DNA from: Nakazawaea peltata
Lineage: Eukaryota > Ascomycota > Pichiomycetes > Alaninales > Pachysolenaceae
Assembly (NCBI GenBank): GCA_001599355.1
Contig: BCGQ01000004.1
Span: 627,249 to 691,248, forward strand
Reading direction: 5' to 3'
DNA length: 64,000 nucleotides
Made by a program: the position numbers and the translations under genes. Position 1 is the first letter of the stretch. Each line of letters begins with the position of its first letter. A model generated the notes under the pieces. It ran no database searches. It worked only from the letters and a program-made list of their open reading frames with translations, and had not been told where the DNA came from. Below, in pieces: positions 8,900 to 17,775 of this stretch.

Positions 8900-8954
8900 C
8901 CGAGGGTAAACCGGGGGTAAACCGGGGGTAAACCGGGGGTAAACCGAGGGTAAC
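8900..8954. repeat. 11-bp minisatellite CCGGGGGTAAA, five copies
   Basis: Copies begin at 8900, 8911, 8922, 8933 and 8944; the first and last read CCGAGGGTAA(A/C). Runs of five G separated by six bases make it G-quadruplex-capable on the plus strand. It lies between the PRE3 promoter and the eIF3d stop. Confidence 0.9.
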
Positions 8955-9029
8955 CAAAACTACATCAAACAGACTCAGAGCTCACAACTACTTCATTCAC
9001 TCTATATATTCACTTATACTTCATCTTTA

Positions 9030-10658
9030 TTACTCATCAGCAAATTCCTCATCCAGTGAAACCCTGTAAATGATAATCTTTGCACTATTTGGATCCTTCA
9101 AGATAACAAACTTCTCATTATCCAGTTCACTGAAGTGAATAATCATATCGATGATGGATCTAAGAATACCCCAACCATTGTTGAGAGACAAGTTCATTTG
9201 CAAAGCTAACTCAGTTGGTTTGAATTGAGTATCAGCAACGACAACATGTCTAGTATTATCCTTAGGGTTGGCTCTGGCGACAAAACCGAACTTCATCATA
9301 TCGATACCAGCCAATAAAGCCTCAACAGACCACTTAGAGATCTTGTTGTTGTTCTTCTTCATCTCGGCAGCTAAGATAGCACCTCTTTGTTGATTTAATT
9401 TGGTCTTCCAGTCGGTAGTACCTGGGTTATATTGGTTCAAAGTGTTAATAGATAACAATTGGTTGTTAGATGGTTCGAAAGCATCGACTTCGGTACGGAT
9501 AACAATTGGTAAGTTCTCCTCATTAGGATTAGAAGAAGGTAACAAGAATTTTCTGTAACGGTAACCTCTTGGTAAGGCATTGTCGGCAAATGGACTAGAT
9601 GGGACATCAAATTCACGTTTTGGAGTCTCATTAATAGAAGAAGCAATGTAATTATTGTTGATCAAAACAGCTTCTGAAGCTAATTTGTGGGCATTATTGA
9701 TATCACCATCATTAGCATCCAGAGGAGGTTGAGAAGAATTCTCATCAACGGTGATTTTCTCCAAAATGGATCCCTCACGTTTGTCCAAAAAGATTTGATT
9801 ACCCTTCTTGGTGACAATGACATCCCAAGAGTATACGGATTTGGTAGCACACATCAATTGAGAGACAACTTTATCGGTAGAGTAGATAGTTAATCCTTCA
9901 GAATCATCGGTAGAACTCAATTTTTGTAAAATTGGATCCTCAGAAGCTGTAGGATGTTTCAAAGCCTTATCAACAATAGATAAAGGCAGAAGAGTACCAT
10001 TTAATCTCTCATATTTCTTGTTGTAGGCACCTAAAGTACCATGAGAAGTGACATCTTCACCTTTACCGACTTCCAAAGTCAATTTGGTTAATCTACTGTA
10101 CTCAATCTCAGAAACAATTGACCAATCATTCTTGGCCTTGATAGAAGGCTCTCTAGTTTTCTTCTCTTCGTTTCTGTTATTCCATGGTTGGTATGGACGG
10201 TTGTAATTGTTGTTTTGTGGAGCTTGCTTGGTAGCTTGCTTCAAAGGCCTGTTAGCTTGGGCATTAGCAAGTTTTCCGGCCATAGTCAAAGGTTTCTTGG
10301 ATCTGGCCAGCTTACCTCTTAAGACAGTTTGCTGAGTGGTCTTGTCTCTGCTAGCAGCGTTCTTATCAACGACAGAGAATTCTCCACCTTCATCGGTCTC
10401 AGCAGCAAAAGAAGAAGCTGCCGAAACACCATAAGCATGGTATTGATCTCTTTGACCTCTTTGATATTGTTGCTTGGTCTTTTCCTTCTCTTTGAATTGA
10501 TCCGCGTTCCAATCAGCGGCTTTACCCAACTTGTCACCCTTGGAGAAAGGAGCATAAGGAACATCGCTGAAACGTAACAGTCTTGGAACTTCCTTTGGTG
10601 GACCCCATGGAGAGGTCACAGATGATAATAATTTGAATGAAATGTCTTCAACTGGCAT
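9030..10658 (-). CDS. Translation initiation factor eIF3 subunit d
   Basis: 542-residue eIF3d, the mRNA-contacting subunit with a cap-binding-like fold. The N-terminus SPWGPPKEVP, DVPYAPFSKGD(K)LGKAADW is the family signature, and an arginine/asparagine-rich linker follows (about 120-170). The C-terminal domain includes SVYSWDVIVTKKGNQIFLDKR, GYRYRKFLLP, WKTKLNQQRGAILAAEMKKNN, KFGFVARANPKDN and GWGILRSIIDM. The acidic tail EEFADE is common. S. cerevisiae has lost this subunit, while other yeasts and S. pombe (Moe1) keep it. The upstream region has an RRPE-like TGAAAATTTTT at 10717-10727 and a 13-bp repeat. The identification is firm. Confidence 0.93.
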   Translation of the reverse strand: MPVEDISFKLLSSVTSPWGPPKEVPRLLRFSDVPYAPFSKGDKLGKAADWNADQFKEKEKTKQQYQRGQRDQYHAYGVSAASSFAAETDEGGEFSVVDKNAASRDKTTQQTVLRGKLARSKKPLTMAGKLANAQANRPLKQATKQAPQNNNYNRPYQPWNNRNEEKKTREPSIKAKNDWSIVSEIEYSRLTKLTLEVGKGEDVTSHGTLGAYNKKYERLNGTLLPLSIVDKALKHPTASEDPILQKLSSTDDSEGLTIYSTDKVVSQLMCATKSVYSWDVIVTKKGNQIFLDKREGSILEKITVDENSSQPPLDANDGDINNAHKLASEAVLINNNYIASSINETPKREFDVPSSPFADNALPRGYRYRKFLLPSSNPNEENLPIVIRTEVDAFEPSNNQLLSINTLNQYNPGTTDWKTKLNQQRGAILAAEMKKNNNKISKWSVEALLAGIDMMKFGFVARANPKDNTRHVVVADTQFKPTELALQMNLSLNNGWGILRSIIDMIIHFSELDNEKFVILKDPNSAKIIIYRVSLDEEFADE

Positions 10659-10716
10659 ATTGGCTATGGTGTGTAGTAGTTGAAGAGGTTGATTCGAAGG
10701 GTTTTCAATGTGAGTA

Positions 10717-10727
10717 TGAAAATTTTT
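10717..10727. promoter_or_regulatory. RRPE-like word upstream of eIF3d
   Basis: TGAAAATTTTT, 59-69 bp before the eIF3d ATG. It resembles the ribosomal-RNA-processing element TGAAAAATTTT. Confidence 0.35.
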
Positions 10728-10846
10728 CTTATAGAAATTCCTAAAGGGGGAATTTGAGATTACTTGATTAGGAAGTTAAATGGAGATGTATCCCTTTTTT
10801 AGCTTTGGGGGTGATCTTGGGAGGTGAGAGAGGGAGGGGCCGTGAC

Positions 10847-10898
10847 GGTGGGTAGCAATGGTAGGTAGTTATGGTGGGTAGTTATGGTGGGTAGGTAG
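10847..10898. repeat. 13-bp minisatellite GGTGGGTAGTTAT, four copies
   Basis: Copies begin at 10847, 10860, 10873 and 10886, with small differences in the first, second and last. It lies in the 291-bp interval between the SFI1 stop and the eIF3d start. Confidence 0.85.
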
Positions 10899-10949
10899 GA
10901 AGAGTAATCTTATACTACAATACAAATTCTATCAAATATTCATTAGTCA

Positions 10950-13900
10950 TTATTCATTCTCAACAAACGTCAGAGAACTACTTCGAGTATCCTGTTGACC
11001 ATATAAATTAACAGGATATTGTTTAATTTTAGATAACACAATTCTTGGTTCGGGAATCAGATCCTGAGGAAGAAATGGCCCATCATTAAATATGTCACTC
11101 CTTCTGGGTATTGATCCTTTACTTTGAGGTGATAAAACAGGTGAAGGCGAGGGGGTAGGTTGAGGGAATGTACTTCTCACTGTAGTATAACTCCCAGAGC
11201 TTAATTCTGTACGAGCTGGTGTACGGAAAAGTCTTGGGGATCTAGATCGACGAGACGCTATAGATTTAACTGGGGAAATTTGAGCCCGACGAACTAAAGG
11301 TGTAGAAGAATCAAAACTATTCCGACCTGATTTTACCGACTTCAATAAAAGAGGAGAAAATTGAACACTTCTATCAAAAGATTCATCCAATATTGAATTC
11401 GTTTGATATTTTCTGAAAACCAGCTCTTTCCAGATCACCATATAATTTCGTAAAGTTGAGGTCACGGTCCGCTTTGAAAATTCCACTAGTAACCCATCAA
11501 GGCTACGAATCTTAAGCGATTTCAAAGTCCATTTCTTCAATATTTCACCCAGAGTATGAGTATCGCTGAGAGTACGAAACTCTAAAGCCGCTTGCTCAAA
11601 ATATCTCTGATCATCATATCTATCAAGAAGTAATCCCAAATATTCCAGAGTGGTCACGGACTTCTCAAATTTGGAAGCACGATTTTGTAAGATTCTCAAT
11701 TGACCCAATTTCTTTCTCCATTTGTTGAATGTGAGACCTACTACTACGGTTGATTTATAGTTGTTACATAATCCTTCCAATACTTCCTCTCTTTCTATAG
11801 ATCGAATAGACGAATCTACCCATCCATAGAAATAATGCCTTTTGTATGCTTTTTCTCGTTGGGATTCAAAATGAGATGCCTTAGAATTGTACAATTCTTC
11901 AAGTCTTCCAATCTTTTCACGTTTTACAAGTTCGGCTTTATCTCTCCAATTTTTGAAAATGGTGTATTTGTTCCGATTTTCAGTGATTTTTAGGTGTCTT
12001 CTCATCAAATAAGTCAACTTCCAAGTACTGAATGTGTTAGTTAAAACATCTAATTCAGAACTACTTGTCCAAAGACGATAATTGAACTCTAATTTCATCT
12101 GCTCCATCTGCCTCTTCATCAAATTCTTCTGGTAGATTTCCTCGGCAATTTGATTATTTTCAGAAATTATCACTAACTTCATAAGATATTTCTGTTTCAA
12201 TTGATCATCTCGAAGTTTATGATAGTCCAGAACAAGAGTTTGCTCAAGAGCACGTCGACTCCAGAATTTCAATACCCGTTTCTTGAATGAATTCTCAATG
12301 TTATTTTCTACTATCTCAGACACCAGTGATAAATGTAGAGACTTCTTCCATTTGTTGAGATAGTTTACTTTTTGATATTTAGTAAATGAGTTTTTCAGTT
12401 CTTCATACTTTAAATGTCTATCTTGAAGTAAGAGGAAGTATTTTGAAACCAAGAAGTTCTCAGCTAAAGAATTCATAGACTTTCTAATCTGATATTTCTC
12501 TTTCATTATATCGAAATGTCTCTTCTTCTTTAAACATAGAACATACTCAAAAGTATCTTGAAGGTCGGAATCAAAAGCTTTACGGATCCATATCTTCATA
12601 TATCCTGAATGGAAGAATTTAGTAGCGAGAGCCTCCATTTGGACTAGATCAGCTGACTGATTGTACCATTTTCCAAAGCGAAGTTTACGACTATATGCAT
12701 CATGATACTTCTGGGACTGGATTTCCAAAGATTTGACAGTAATAAACTTGTTAACCCATTTGTTTAAAGACCTTTTCTTCAAGTTTTTCTTATAAATCTT
12801 CAATAATTCCACCAGTTCTTGTTGTTTCATAGCAAGCTCGAACCATGAATTTAAATAAATTCGCTTAGTCGATTGTCGTTTCTTATATATGAATATGGCC
12901 AGTCGATGAAGTGTGGTGTTTGGAAGCGACAGATAAATAGGAATTCTACCAAACATAAGTTTACAAAGATTATGTAATTCCAAATCCCAGCAGTGGGCTT
13001 CAATGTTATGACCATCATACTTCAATACCTCGCTTTGTACTTTCTGATAGAATGGATCATCATAAATGTTATGTTCCATTTCGATGAGTAAATGAACATA
13101 GATTTTAAAGATCTCTGGGAATTTGAATTCGTAATAATTGGGGTCAATTTCTGGGATATCCTCAGATTTAGGGTCCCGAAGGTATAATTCGTATCTCTTG
13201 AAAGCGAAAGTGATCTCATTTAATAAGGAAAACACATATTGAACCGGCAGATATGGCGTAGTTGGCAGACGAGTAGGCTCATTTGGATAAGCAAGCGCTA
13301 ATTCTGGCAAAATTGAGTGATCTGAGAAGTAAGTCTGGACAAAACCCGTGATAATATCTTGATTTTCAATTGGAAGTGATACGAGGAAATCGGAAATCAG
13401 GTAATTGATCTCACGAGAAGTTTCATATTGATAAAAATAACATACTGAGGCTAACTTTTTGAATAGCAGGACAGTAGATTTTGAATATTCGGTGATTAAT
13501 GTTGCTTTATCCAGTTGAGACGACTTCTTCAGACATGATTCAGCTAATTTTACATACATTGTCTCGAATGCAGCCTTAAATGTAGGATCATTCACAGCTA
13601 ATTCCAATTTTTCATCGGAGAAATAGCGACTTGCAAAGATCGATTCCACTCGTGAGACAAGATCCAATTCCAGCTTGATATACTTCAAGTCGTACATTTC
13701 ACAAATATTCACGATAAAATCGCATATTAACAGTAAGAACGCGTTATTGTTCTGAGTGACTTGCAGTTTGATCAGTGATGAGATCAGCTTGATACGGCGG
13801 AAGTCAATTGGAGAGTGGGGATTGTAAGGGATCAGATCCTTCAAGCACTCTCGAAGACTTGGTGTTTCAGAGTCTTTGTAGATGAGGTACGGGAACGCAG

Positions 13901-14108
13901 TGGCGTTGACTTGAAGTTCATGTTGTTCGACATATTGATCCGATGGGATTCTTAGAAGCGCTCTAAGAGAGTTATTAATTTGGGATAGATTGTGGTTGAT
14001 TTCCAATCGCACATCGTCATATGAAAGTTGGGAATAGTCATTGTAGAGGTTGTTGATTGAGACGAGGACGTCCAATACGGGGAGTTCTTCTTCAATTGGT
14101 GAATCCAT
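10950..14108 (-). CDS. SFI1: Sfi1-type centrin-binding spindle pole body protein
   Basis: 1052-residue Sfi1-like protein, the filament of the spindle-pole-body half-bridge that binds Cdc31/centrin along its length and drives SPB duplication. From about residue 395 to 910 there is a run of degenerate repeats, each with an aromatic/Leu pattern ending in W (for example LNKWVNKF, FGKWYNQS, LNKWKKSL, FKNWRDKA, FNKWRKKL, LKKWTLKS). The N-terminal 390 residues are helical and less conserved. The C-terminal part (about 930-1040) is Ser/Pro-rich, with SPVKS, RTPAR and SPSP, like the Cdk/Cdc5-controlled tail of yeast Sfi1. It is divergent from EGH1 over 811 bp. Family identity rests on the repeats; sequence identity to S. 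cerevisiae is low. Confidence 0.82.
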   Translation of the reverse strand: MDSPIEEELPVLDVLVSINNLYNDYSQLSYDDVRLEINHNLSQINNSLRALLRIPSDQYVEQHELQVNATAFPYLIYKDSETPSLRECLKDLIPYNPHSPIDFRRIKLISSLIKLQVTQNNNAFLLLICDFIVNICEMYDLKYIKLELDLVSRVESIFASRYFSDEKLELAVNDPTFKAAFETMYVKLAESCLKKSSQLDKATLITEYSKSTVLLFKKLASVCYFYQYETSREINYLISDFLVSLPIENQDIITGFVQTYFSDHSILPELALAYPNEPTRLPTTPYLPVQYVFSLLNEITFAFKRYELYLRDPKSEDIPEIDPNYYEFKFPEIFKIYVHLLIEMEHNIYDDPFYQKVQSEVLKYDGHNIEAHCWDLELHNLCKLMFGRIPIYLSLPNTTLHRLAIFIYKKRQSTKRIYLNSWFELAMKQQELVELLKIYKKNLKKRSLNKWVNKFITVKSLEIQSQKYHDAYSRKLRFGKWYNQSADLVQMEALATKFFHSGYMKIWIRKAFDSDLQDTFEYVLCLKKKRHFDIMKEKYQIRKSMNSLAENFLVSKYFLLLQDRHLKYEELKNSFTKYQKVNYLNKWKKSLHLSLVSEIVENNIENSFKKRVLKFWSRRALEQTLVLDYHKLRDDQLKQKYLMKLVIISENNQIAEEIYQKNLMKRQMEQMKLEFNYRLWTSSSELDVLTNTFSTWKLTYLMRRHLKITENRNKYTIFKNWRDKAELVKREKIGRLEELYNSKASHFESQREKAYKRHYFYGWVDSSIRSIEREEVLEGLCNNYKSTVVVGLTFNKWRKKLGQLRILQNRASKFEKSVTTLEYLGLLLDRYDDQRYFEQAALEFRTLSDTHTLGEILKKWTLKSLKIRSLDGLLVEFSKRTVTSTLRNYMVIWKELVFRKYQTNSILDESFDRSVQFSPLLLKSVKSGRNSFDSSTPLVRRAQISPVKSIASRRSRSPRLFRTPARTELSSGSYTTVRSTFPQPTPSPSPVLSPQSKGSIPRRSDIFNDGPFLPQDLIPEPRIVLSKIKQYPVNLYGQQDTRSSSLTFVENE

Positions 14109-14176
14109 GGGTGTTGATTGGGTTAGAGATGATCATCAAAGGGAGGGAAGAAATACGCGGTAAACGCCAGCCCTAG

Positions 14177-14191
14177 TTTCCTATTAGGGAA
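14177..14191. promoter_or_regulatory. Mcm1-like box upstream of SFI1
   Basis: TTTCCTATTAGGGAA; the core CCTATTAGGG fits CCYWWWNNRG. About 70-83 bp from the SFI1 ATG. Confidence 0.45.
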
Positions 14192-14255
14192 GGAAAGAAA
14201 AGAGAGAAGAGTTGGCAAGGATGGGAAGGTCGTGTATGAAATGCAAATCAGGTAA

Positions 14256-14279
14256 GGGTAGTAGGGTAGTAGGGTAGTA
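14256..14279. repeat. 8-bp repeat GGGTAGTA, three copies
   Basis: Three exact copies at 14256, 14264 and 14272, continuing into GGGAGGGG. Confidence 0.8.
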
Positions 14280-14395
14280 GGGAGGGGTATAGGATAGGGG
14301 TTATGAGAAGTGTCAGGATACTGTACAGATCATCATGAGAATATGAGTCATGTTCTTTAGTAAAGTCCCCAGTTCATTCCTCCATTAAGTCTCCC

Positions 14396-14520
14396 TACTT
14401 AATTTGCCATACTTAATTTGCCATACAAAATTTGCTGTGACAAAACTGCCATACAAAATTTCCTACTTAATTTGCCGTACAAAATTCCCATACAAATTTC
14501 CTACTTAATTTCATTAAATT
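14396..14520. repeat. Degenerate TACTTAATTTGCC / ATACAAAATTTGC repeats
   Basis: The words CTTAATTTGCC, CATACAAAATT and CCTACTTAATTT recur with variable spacing over about 125 bp. It looks like an eroded minisatellite upstream of EGH1. Confidence 0.6.
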
Positions 14521-14919
14521 CCCCTGTATCTTCTTCTCCACCATTTTCCCTCCCTTGCGCCAAACCTTAATCCTTATCGGTCTGGAACTACGGCACCGTC
14601 TATCCGATAACACTACACAACAAACAAACATACAATTAAATACCTATCTAAATTAACCACCATCTCCCACCCTCTGTCACTCAAACCTTCTCTTCGCTTA
14701 GTTTTGTCCCCACCCACCTGAACTCCCCCTCTACTCCTATCGTGTGAGCAACCGGCAAATCTCCAAAAATCCAAAAAGAAAAGAGACGCAATTTACGTAA
14801 GCCCAATAAATCTTAAATTTGATAGATAAAAATTGGTAGAGAATATCAATACATTCTGCGATAAATTCAGATCATATCGATTACTCAGATAACACAAACC
14901 ACAACTCCTCAAACAGTCA

Positions 14920-17259
14920 ATGCCAAATAAATACAAACCCCTACCCAGAGCCTCATCGTATACAGACAATTTTGACAGATCTTTTGATTCTGGGATGACC
15001 TCAGTCGATTCAGAAGTGAAGAGTTTCGAATCTCTTGTGGATACAGATGTTCCTATTGTTACTGACAGGTTAGGTAACTTTGTCGAGAGCAGGACTGGTA
15101 GAAGGATCCACCTTAAAGGTATCAATTTAGATGCTTCTGCTAAATTACCCACTTTCCCTGAAGATATGACCAGTTATAGATCAGCTAAAGATGGTTTATT
15201 CTGGGATGGTGATCATGTATCTTTTGTGGGACGTCCATTCCCGTTGGAGGAGGCCGAGACTCACTTTAACAGAATCAAATCTTGGGGTTTCAATACCATC
15301 AGGTTTATTATCACTTGGGAAGCCATCGAACATTTTGGTCCAGCAAAGTATGACGATGAATATATCGAGTATACTTTTGAGATTTTCAAGATAATTGAAA
15401 AGTTGGGTGGATTGTACGTTATTATTGACCCTCATCAGGATGTGTGGTCACGTTATACTGGAGGAAGTGGTGCTCCACTTTGGACATTATACGCAGCAGG
15501 ATTTAATCCTCATAGATTCGCCAATACTGAAGCTGCTTTCCTTCAAAATCTTTACCCTGATCCACAAAATTATCCCCGAATGGTCTGGCCAACCAATTAT
15601 ACCCGTTTAGCCACTTTCACCATGTTCACCATGTTCTTCTCTGGTCGTATGTTCTTCCCTAAATGTATCATCAACGGAGTCAACATCCAAGATTTTTTGC
15701 AATCTCACTTTATTAACAGTATTGGATATTTCATGAAAAGATTGCAAGATGATCATCCTGAGTTGATGAATACCGTGATTATTGGTTTAGAAACAGTCAA
15801 TGAACCTTCATGTGGTCTTTTGGGTCGTGAAGATTTATCTGTCATCCCTAAAGAGCAGCAGTTAAGAGTCGATACTTGTCCTACTCCATTCCAAGCTATG
15901 AAATTAGGTATGGGTATCCCATGTACTGTAGATATCTATGAAATCAGAATTACCGGTCCAACCAAGACTGGTTCTACTCTAGTAAACCATCCGGAAGATA
16001 ATTGTTGGGTCCAAGATGATAGGTGGGATAAACATTACAATTTCCAACGTGATAAAGACTGGAAAATTGGTCAATGTGTGTATGCCTTGCATGGTATTTG
16101 GGATGTTGACTCCGAGACATTGTTAATCCCTGATTATTTCAGTAAGAACCCACTTAAACCTTCCGATAAACTTAATATGGATACTTTCATCAATAGGAAT
16201 TTTGTCGAATTTTACGTCTCTTACAAGAAGATGTTAAGATCGATTAATAATGATATCTTTTTATTGATGCAAGTACCAGTATTTGAGTTACCTCCAGATT
16301 TGATAAATTCCAATATCATTGATGACCGGACAGTACTCTGTCAACATTATTACGATGGAATGTCATTGATGTTTAAGACTTGGAATACTAAATATAACGT
16401 AGATACCTTGGGAATCTTGAGAGGTCGGTACTTGAACCCAGTATTAGGCGTAGTATTTGGAGAAAAGAATATCCGTAATTGTATTCGTAATCAGTTCTTC
16501 GAATTGAACCAAGAGAAAATCGAATACTTAGGTAAAAGAATTCCGATGCTTATTAGTGAGACAGGTATGCCATTTGATATGGATAATAAGAAGGCTTATG
16601 AAGATGGAGATTATTCATCTCAAACTTCAGCTTTAGACTGTATCAGTTACGCATTGGAATCAAATAATTTATCCCACACTTATTGGACGTATTGCTCAAT
16701 TAACTGTCATAAATGGGGGGATAGATGGAATAATGAAGATTTCTCATTTTGGTCACCTGACGACTCGTCTAGTGATCTGAGTTCAATTCTGAAGTCTACT
16801 TTCACGTACCAATCGAAAGGTTCCGAAGAGCATAGTCTGGAGTCGATTCAATTGAATAATCGCTACGAAAAAGATGATACCGATTTATATAGTGATGGAG
16901 TACGTGCTATTGACCTGATAATCAGACCTTATCCTGTGCTGGTTAATGGTGTAGTGAAGGAATGTGTTTTTGATTTAGAGAAAAAGAGCTTCAAGCTCGT
17001 TTTGGTTACCAAAACTTCTGCGCAGAAAACAGCCCCAACCACTATTTATCTCCCACTGCATCATTTCCCTATTGAAGAGGTGAGAATCTCGGTATCTACG
17101 GGGACTACTTGTTATAAATTCAATAGTTTTTTGCAAGTATTGGAATGGGATCATGATACGAATATTGGAGAGATTGAGTTGAATGTTGAATCATCAAAGA
17201 GCCAGTCACTTTCTTTAAAAGAACTTGCCTGTGGATCTGGGGGGTGTGTTATCCAATGA
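14920..17259 (+). CDS. EGH1: Steryl-beta-glucosidase / endoglycoceramidase-related GH5 enzyme
   Basis: 779-residue GH5 hydrolase matching S. cerevisiae Egh1 (YIR007W, 764), which removes glucose from ergosteryl-beta-glucoside. The catalytic pair is visible: acid/base E295 in ETVNEPSCG and nucleophile E547 in LISETGMPFD. Other GH5 blocks are RIHLKGINLDAS, FNTIRFIITWEAIEH and VIIDPHQDVWSRYTGGSGAP. A C-terminal beta-rich domain (about 640-779) ends in a Cys-containing tail CGSGGCVIQ; no signal peptide is present, fitting a cytosolic enzyme. The N-terminal 35 residues are Ser-rich and probably disordered. The ATG at 14920 follows an A-rich leader. It is followed in the same orientation by the bZIP gene. 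Confidence 0.9.
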   Translation: MPNKYKPLPRASSYTDNFDRSFDSGMTSVDSEVKSFESLVDTDVPIVTDRLGNFVESRTGRRIHLKGINLDASAKLPTFPEDMTSYRSAKDGLFWDGDHVSFVGRPFPLEEAETHFNRIKSWGFNTIRFIITWEAIEHFGPAKYDDEYIEYTFEIFKIIEKLGGLYVIIDPHQDVWSRYTGGSGAPLWTLYAAGFNPHRFANTEAAFLQNLYPDPQNYPRMVWPTNYTRLATFTMFTMFFSGRMFFPKCIINGVNIQDFLQSHFINSIGYFMKRLQDDHPELMNTVIIGLETVNEPSCGLLGREDLSVIPKEQQLRVDTCPTPFQAMKLGMGIPCTVDIYEIRITGPTKTGSTLVNHPEDNCWVQDDRWDKHYNFQRDKDWKIGQCVYALHGIWDVDSETLLIPDYFSKNPLKPSDKLNMDTFINRNFVEFYVSYKKMLRSINNDIFLLMQVPVFELPPDLINSNIIDDRTVLCQHYYDGMSLMFKTWNTKYNVDTLGILRGRYLNPVLGVVFGEKNIRNCIRNQFFELNQEKIEYLGKRIPMLISETGMPFDMDNKKAYEDGDYSSQTSALDCISYALESNNLSHTYWTYCSINCHKWGDRWNNEDFSFWSPDDSSSDLSSILKSTFTYQSKGSEEHSLESIQLNNRYEKDDTDLYSDGVRAIDLIIRPYPVLVNGVVKECVFDLEKKSFKLVLVTKTSAQKTAPTTIYLPLHHFPIEEVRISVSTGTTCYKFNSFLQVLEWDHDTNIGEIELNVESSKSQSLSLKELACGSGGCVIQ

Positions 17260-17441
17260 TCTATGGGCTAGTATTTATTATTTTAGTTGAGATTATTTTG
17301 AATATAATATAACACAATATGATGATGGGTGTAGGAACGTTAGAGAAGCTATTACTAGTTAGAGTAGACCAGTTAGTAGAGCAGGCTGTCTACTACTTAT
17401 GTAGATCCCATCTAATAATCTGTGGTGGACCTGCGCATATT

Positions 17442-17450
17442 TTCACGTGA
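17442..17450. promoter_or_regulatory. Cbf1-type E-box
   Basis: TTCACGTGA, containing CACGTG (17444-17449), with the RTCACRTG-like flank preferred by Cbf1. It is about 330 bp upstream of the bZIP ATG. In S. cerevisiae Cbf1-Met4-Met28 acts through such sites. Confidence 0.55.
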
Positions 17451-17607
17451 CTTTGAACAATTAAAAATAAAAATGTGGATAAAGAATGGGGCTGAGAAAT
17501 GGCTCAATGCGCGGGGCTTCATAAATTTGAGTAAAAATACACTCCCACTAGCCATCTCTTCAGCCTCATCACTAGCCCAAATTTCCTATTTTGACATAAA
17601 GGAAAAT

Positions 17608-17616
17608 TTACTGTGG
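17608..17616 (+). promoter_or_regulatory. Met31/32-like core
   Basis: TTACTGTGG, close to the AAACTGTGG bound by Met31/Met32. A second CTGTGG is at 17421-17426. Confidence 0.35.
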
Positions 17617-17655
17617 GGGCTAATATGGGGGCTAATATGGGGGCTATTTTGGGGG
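17615..17655 (+). repeat. 12-bp G5 repeat, G-quadruplex-capable
   Basis: Four runs of exactly five G (17615, 17627, 17639, 17651) separated by 7-nt CTAATAT/CTATTTT spacers, 120-160 bp upstream of the bZIP ATG. Confidence 0.9.
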
Positions 17656-17775
17656 TTAGGCATATTTACACAGTTGCCATACTCAATGAAATTAAGATAT
17701 ATATGAAAAGTGATATGGTGAAAAATTCAACAATCAACCACAAGAGTTATATTAGAAGACCCAAACATCGGTAAA

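Larger units (their letters stand above)
14109..14919. promoter_or_regulatory. Divergent promoter region SFI1 / EGH1
   Basis: 811 bp. Near SFI1 is an Mcm1-like box (14177-14191) with GTAAAC at 14160-14165. The middle holds GGGTAGTA x3 (14256-14279), a TGAGTCA at 14346-14352 and a degenerate TACTTAATTTGCC repeat (14396-14520). No gene seen. Confidence 0.5.
17260..17775 (+). promoter_or_regulatory. Promoter region of the bZIP gene
   Basis: 516 bp. It contains a Cbf1 E-box (17442-17450), two CTGTGG cores (17421-17426, 17611-17616) and a G-rich 12-bp repeat (17615-17655). Open frames here (up to 94 codons) show no family resemblance. Confidence 0.55.

Noticed and set aside
17422-17706. 94-codon open frame in the bZIP promoter
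   Set aside because: It reads through the G5 repeat and has no family resemblance.
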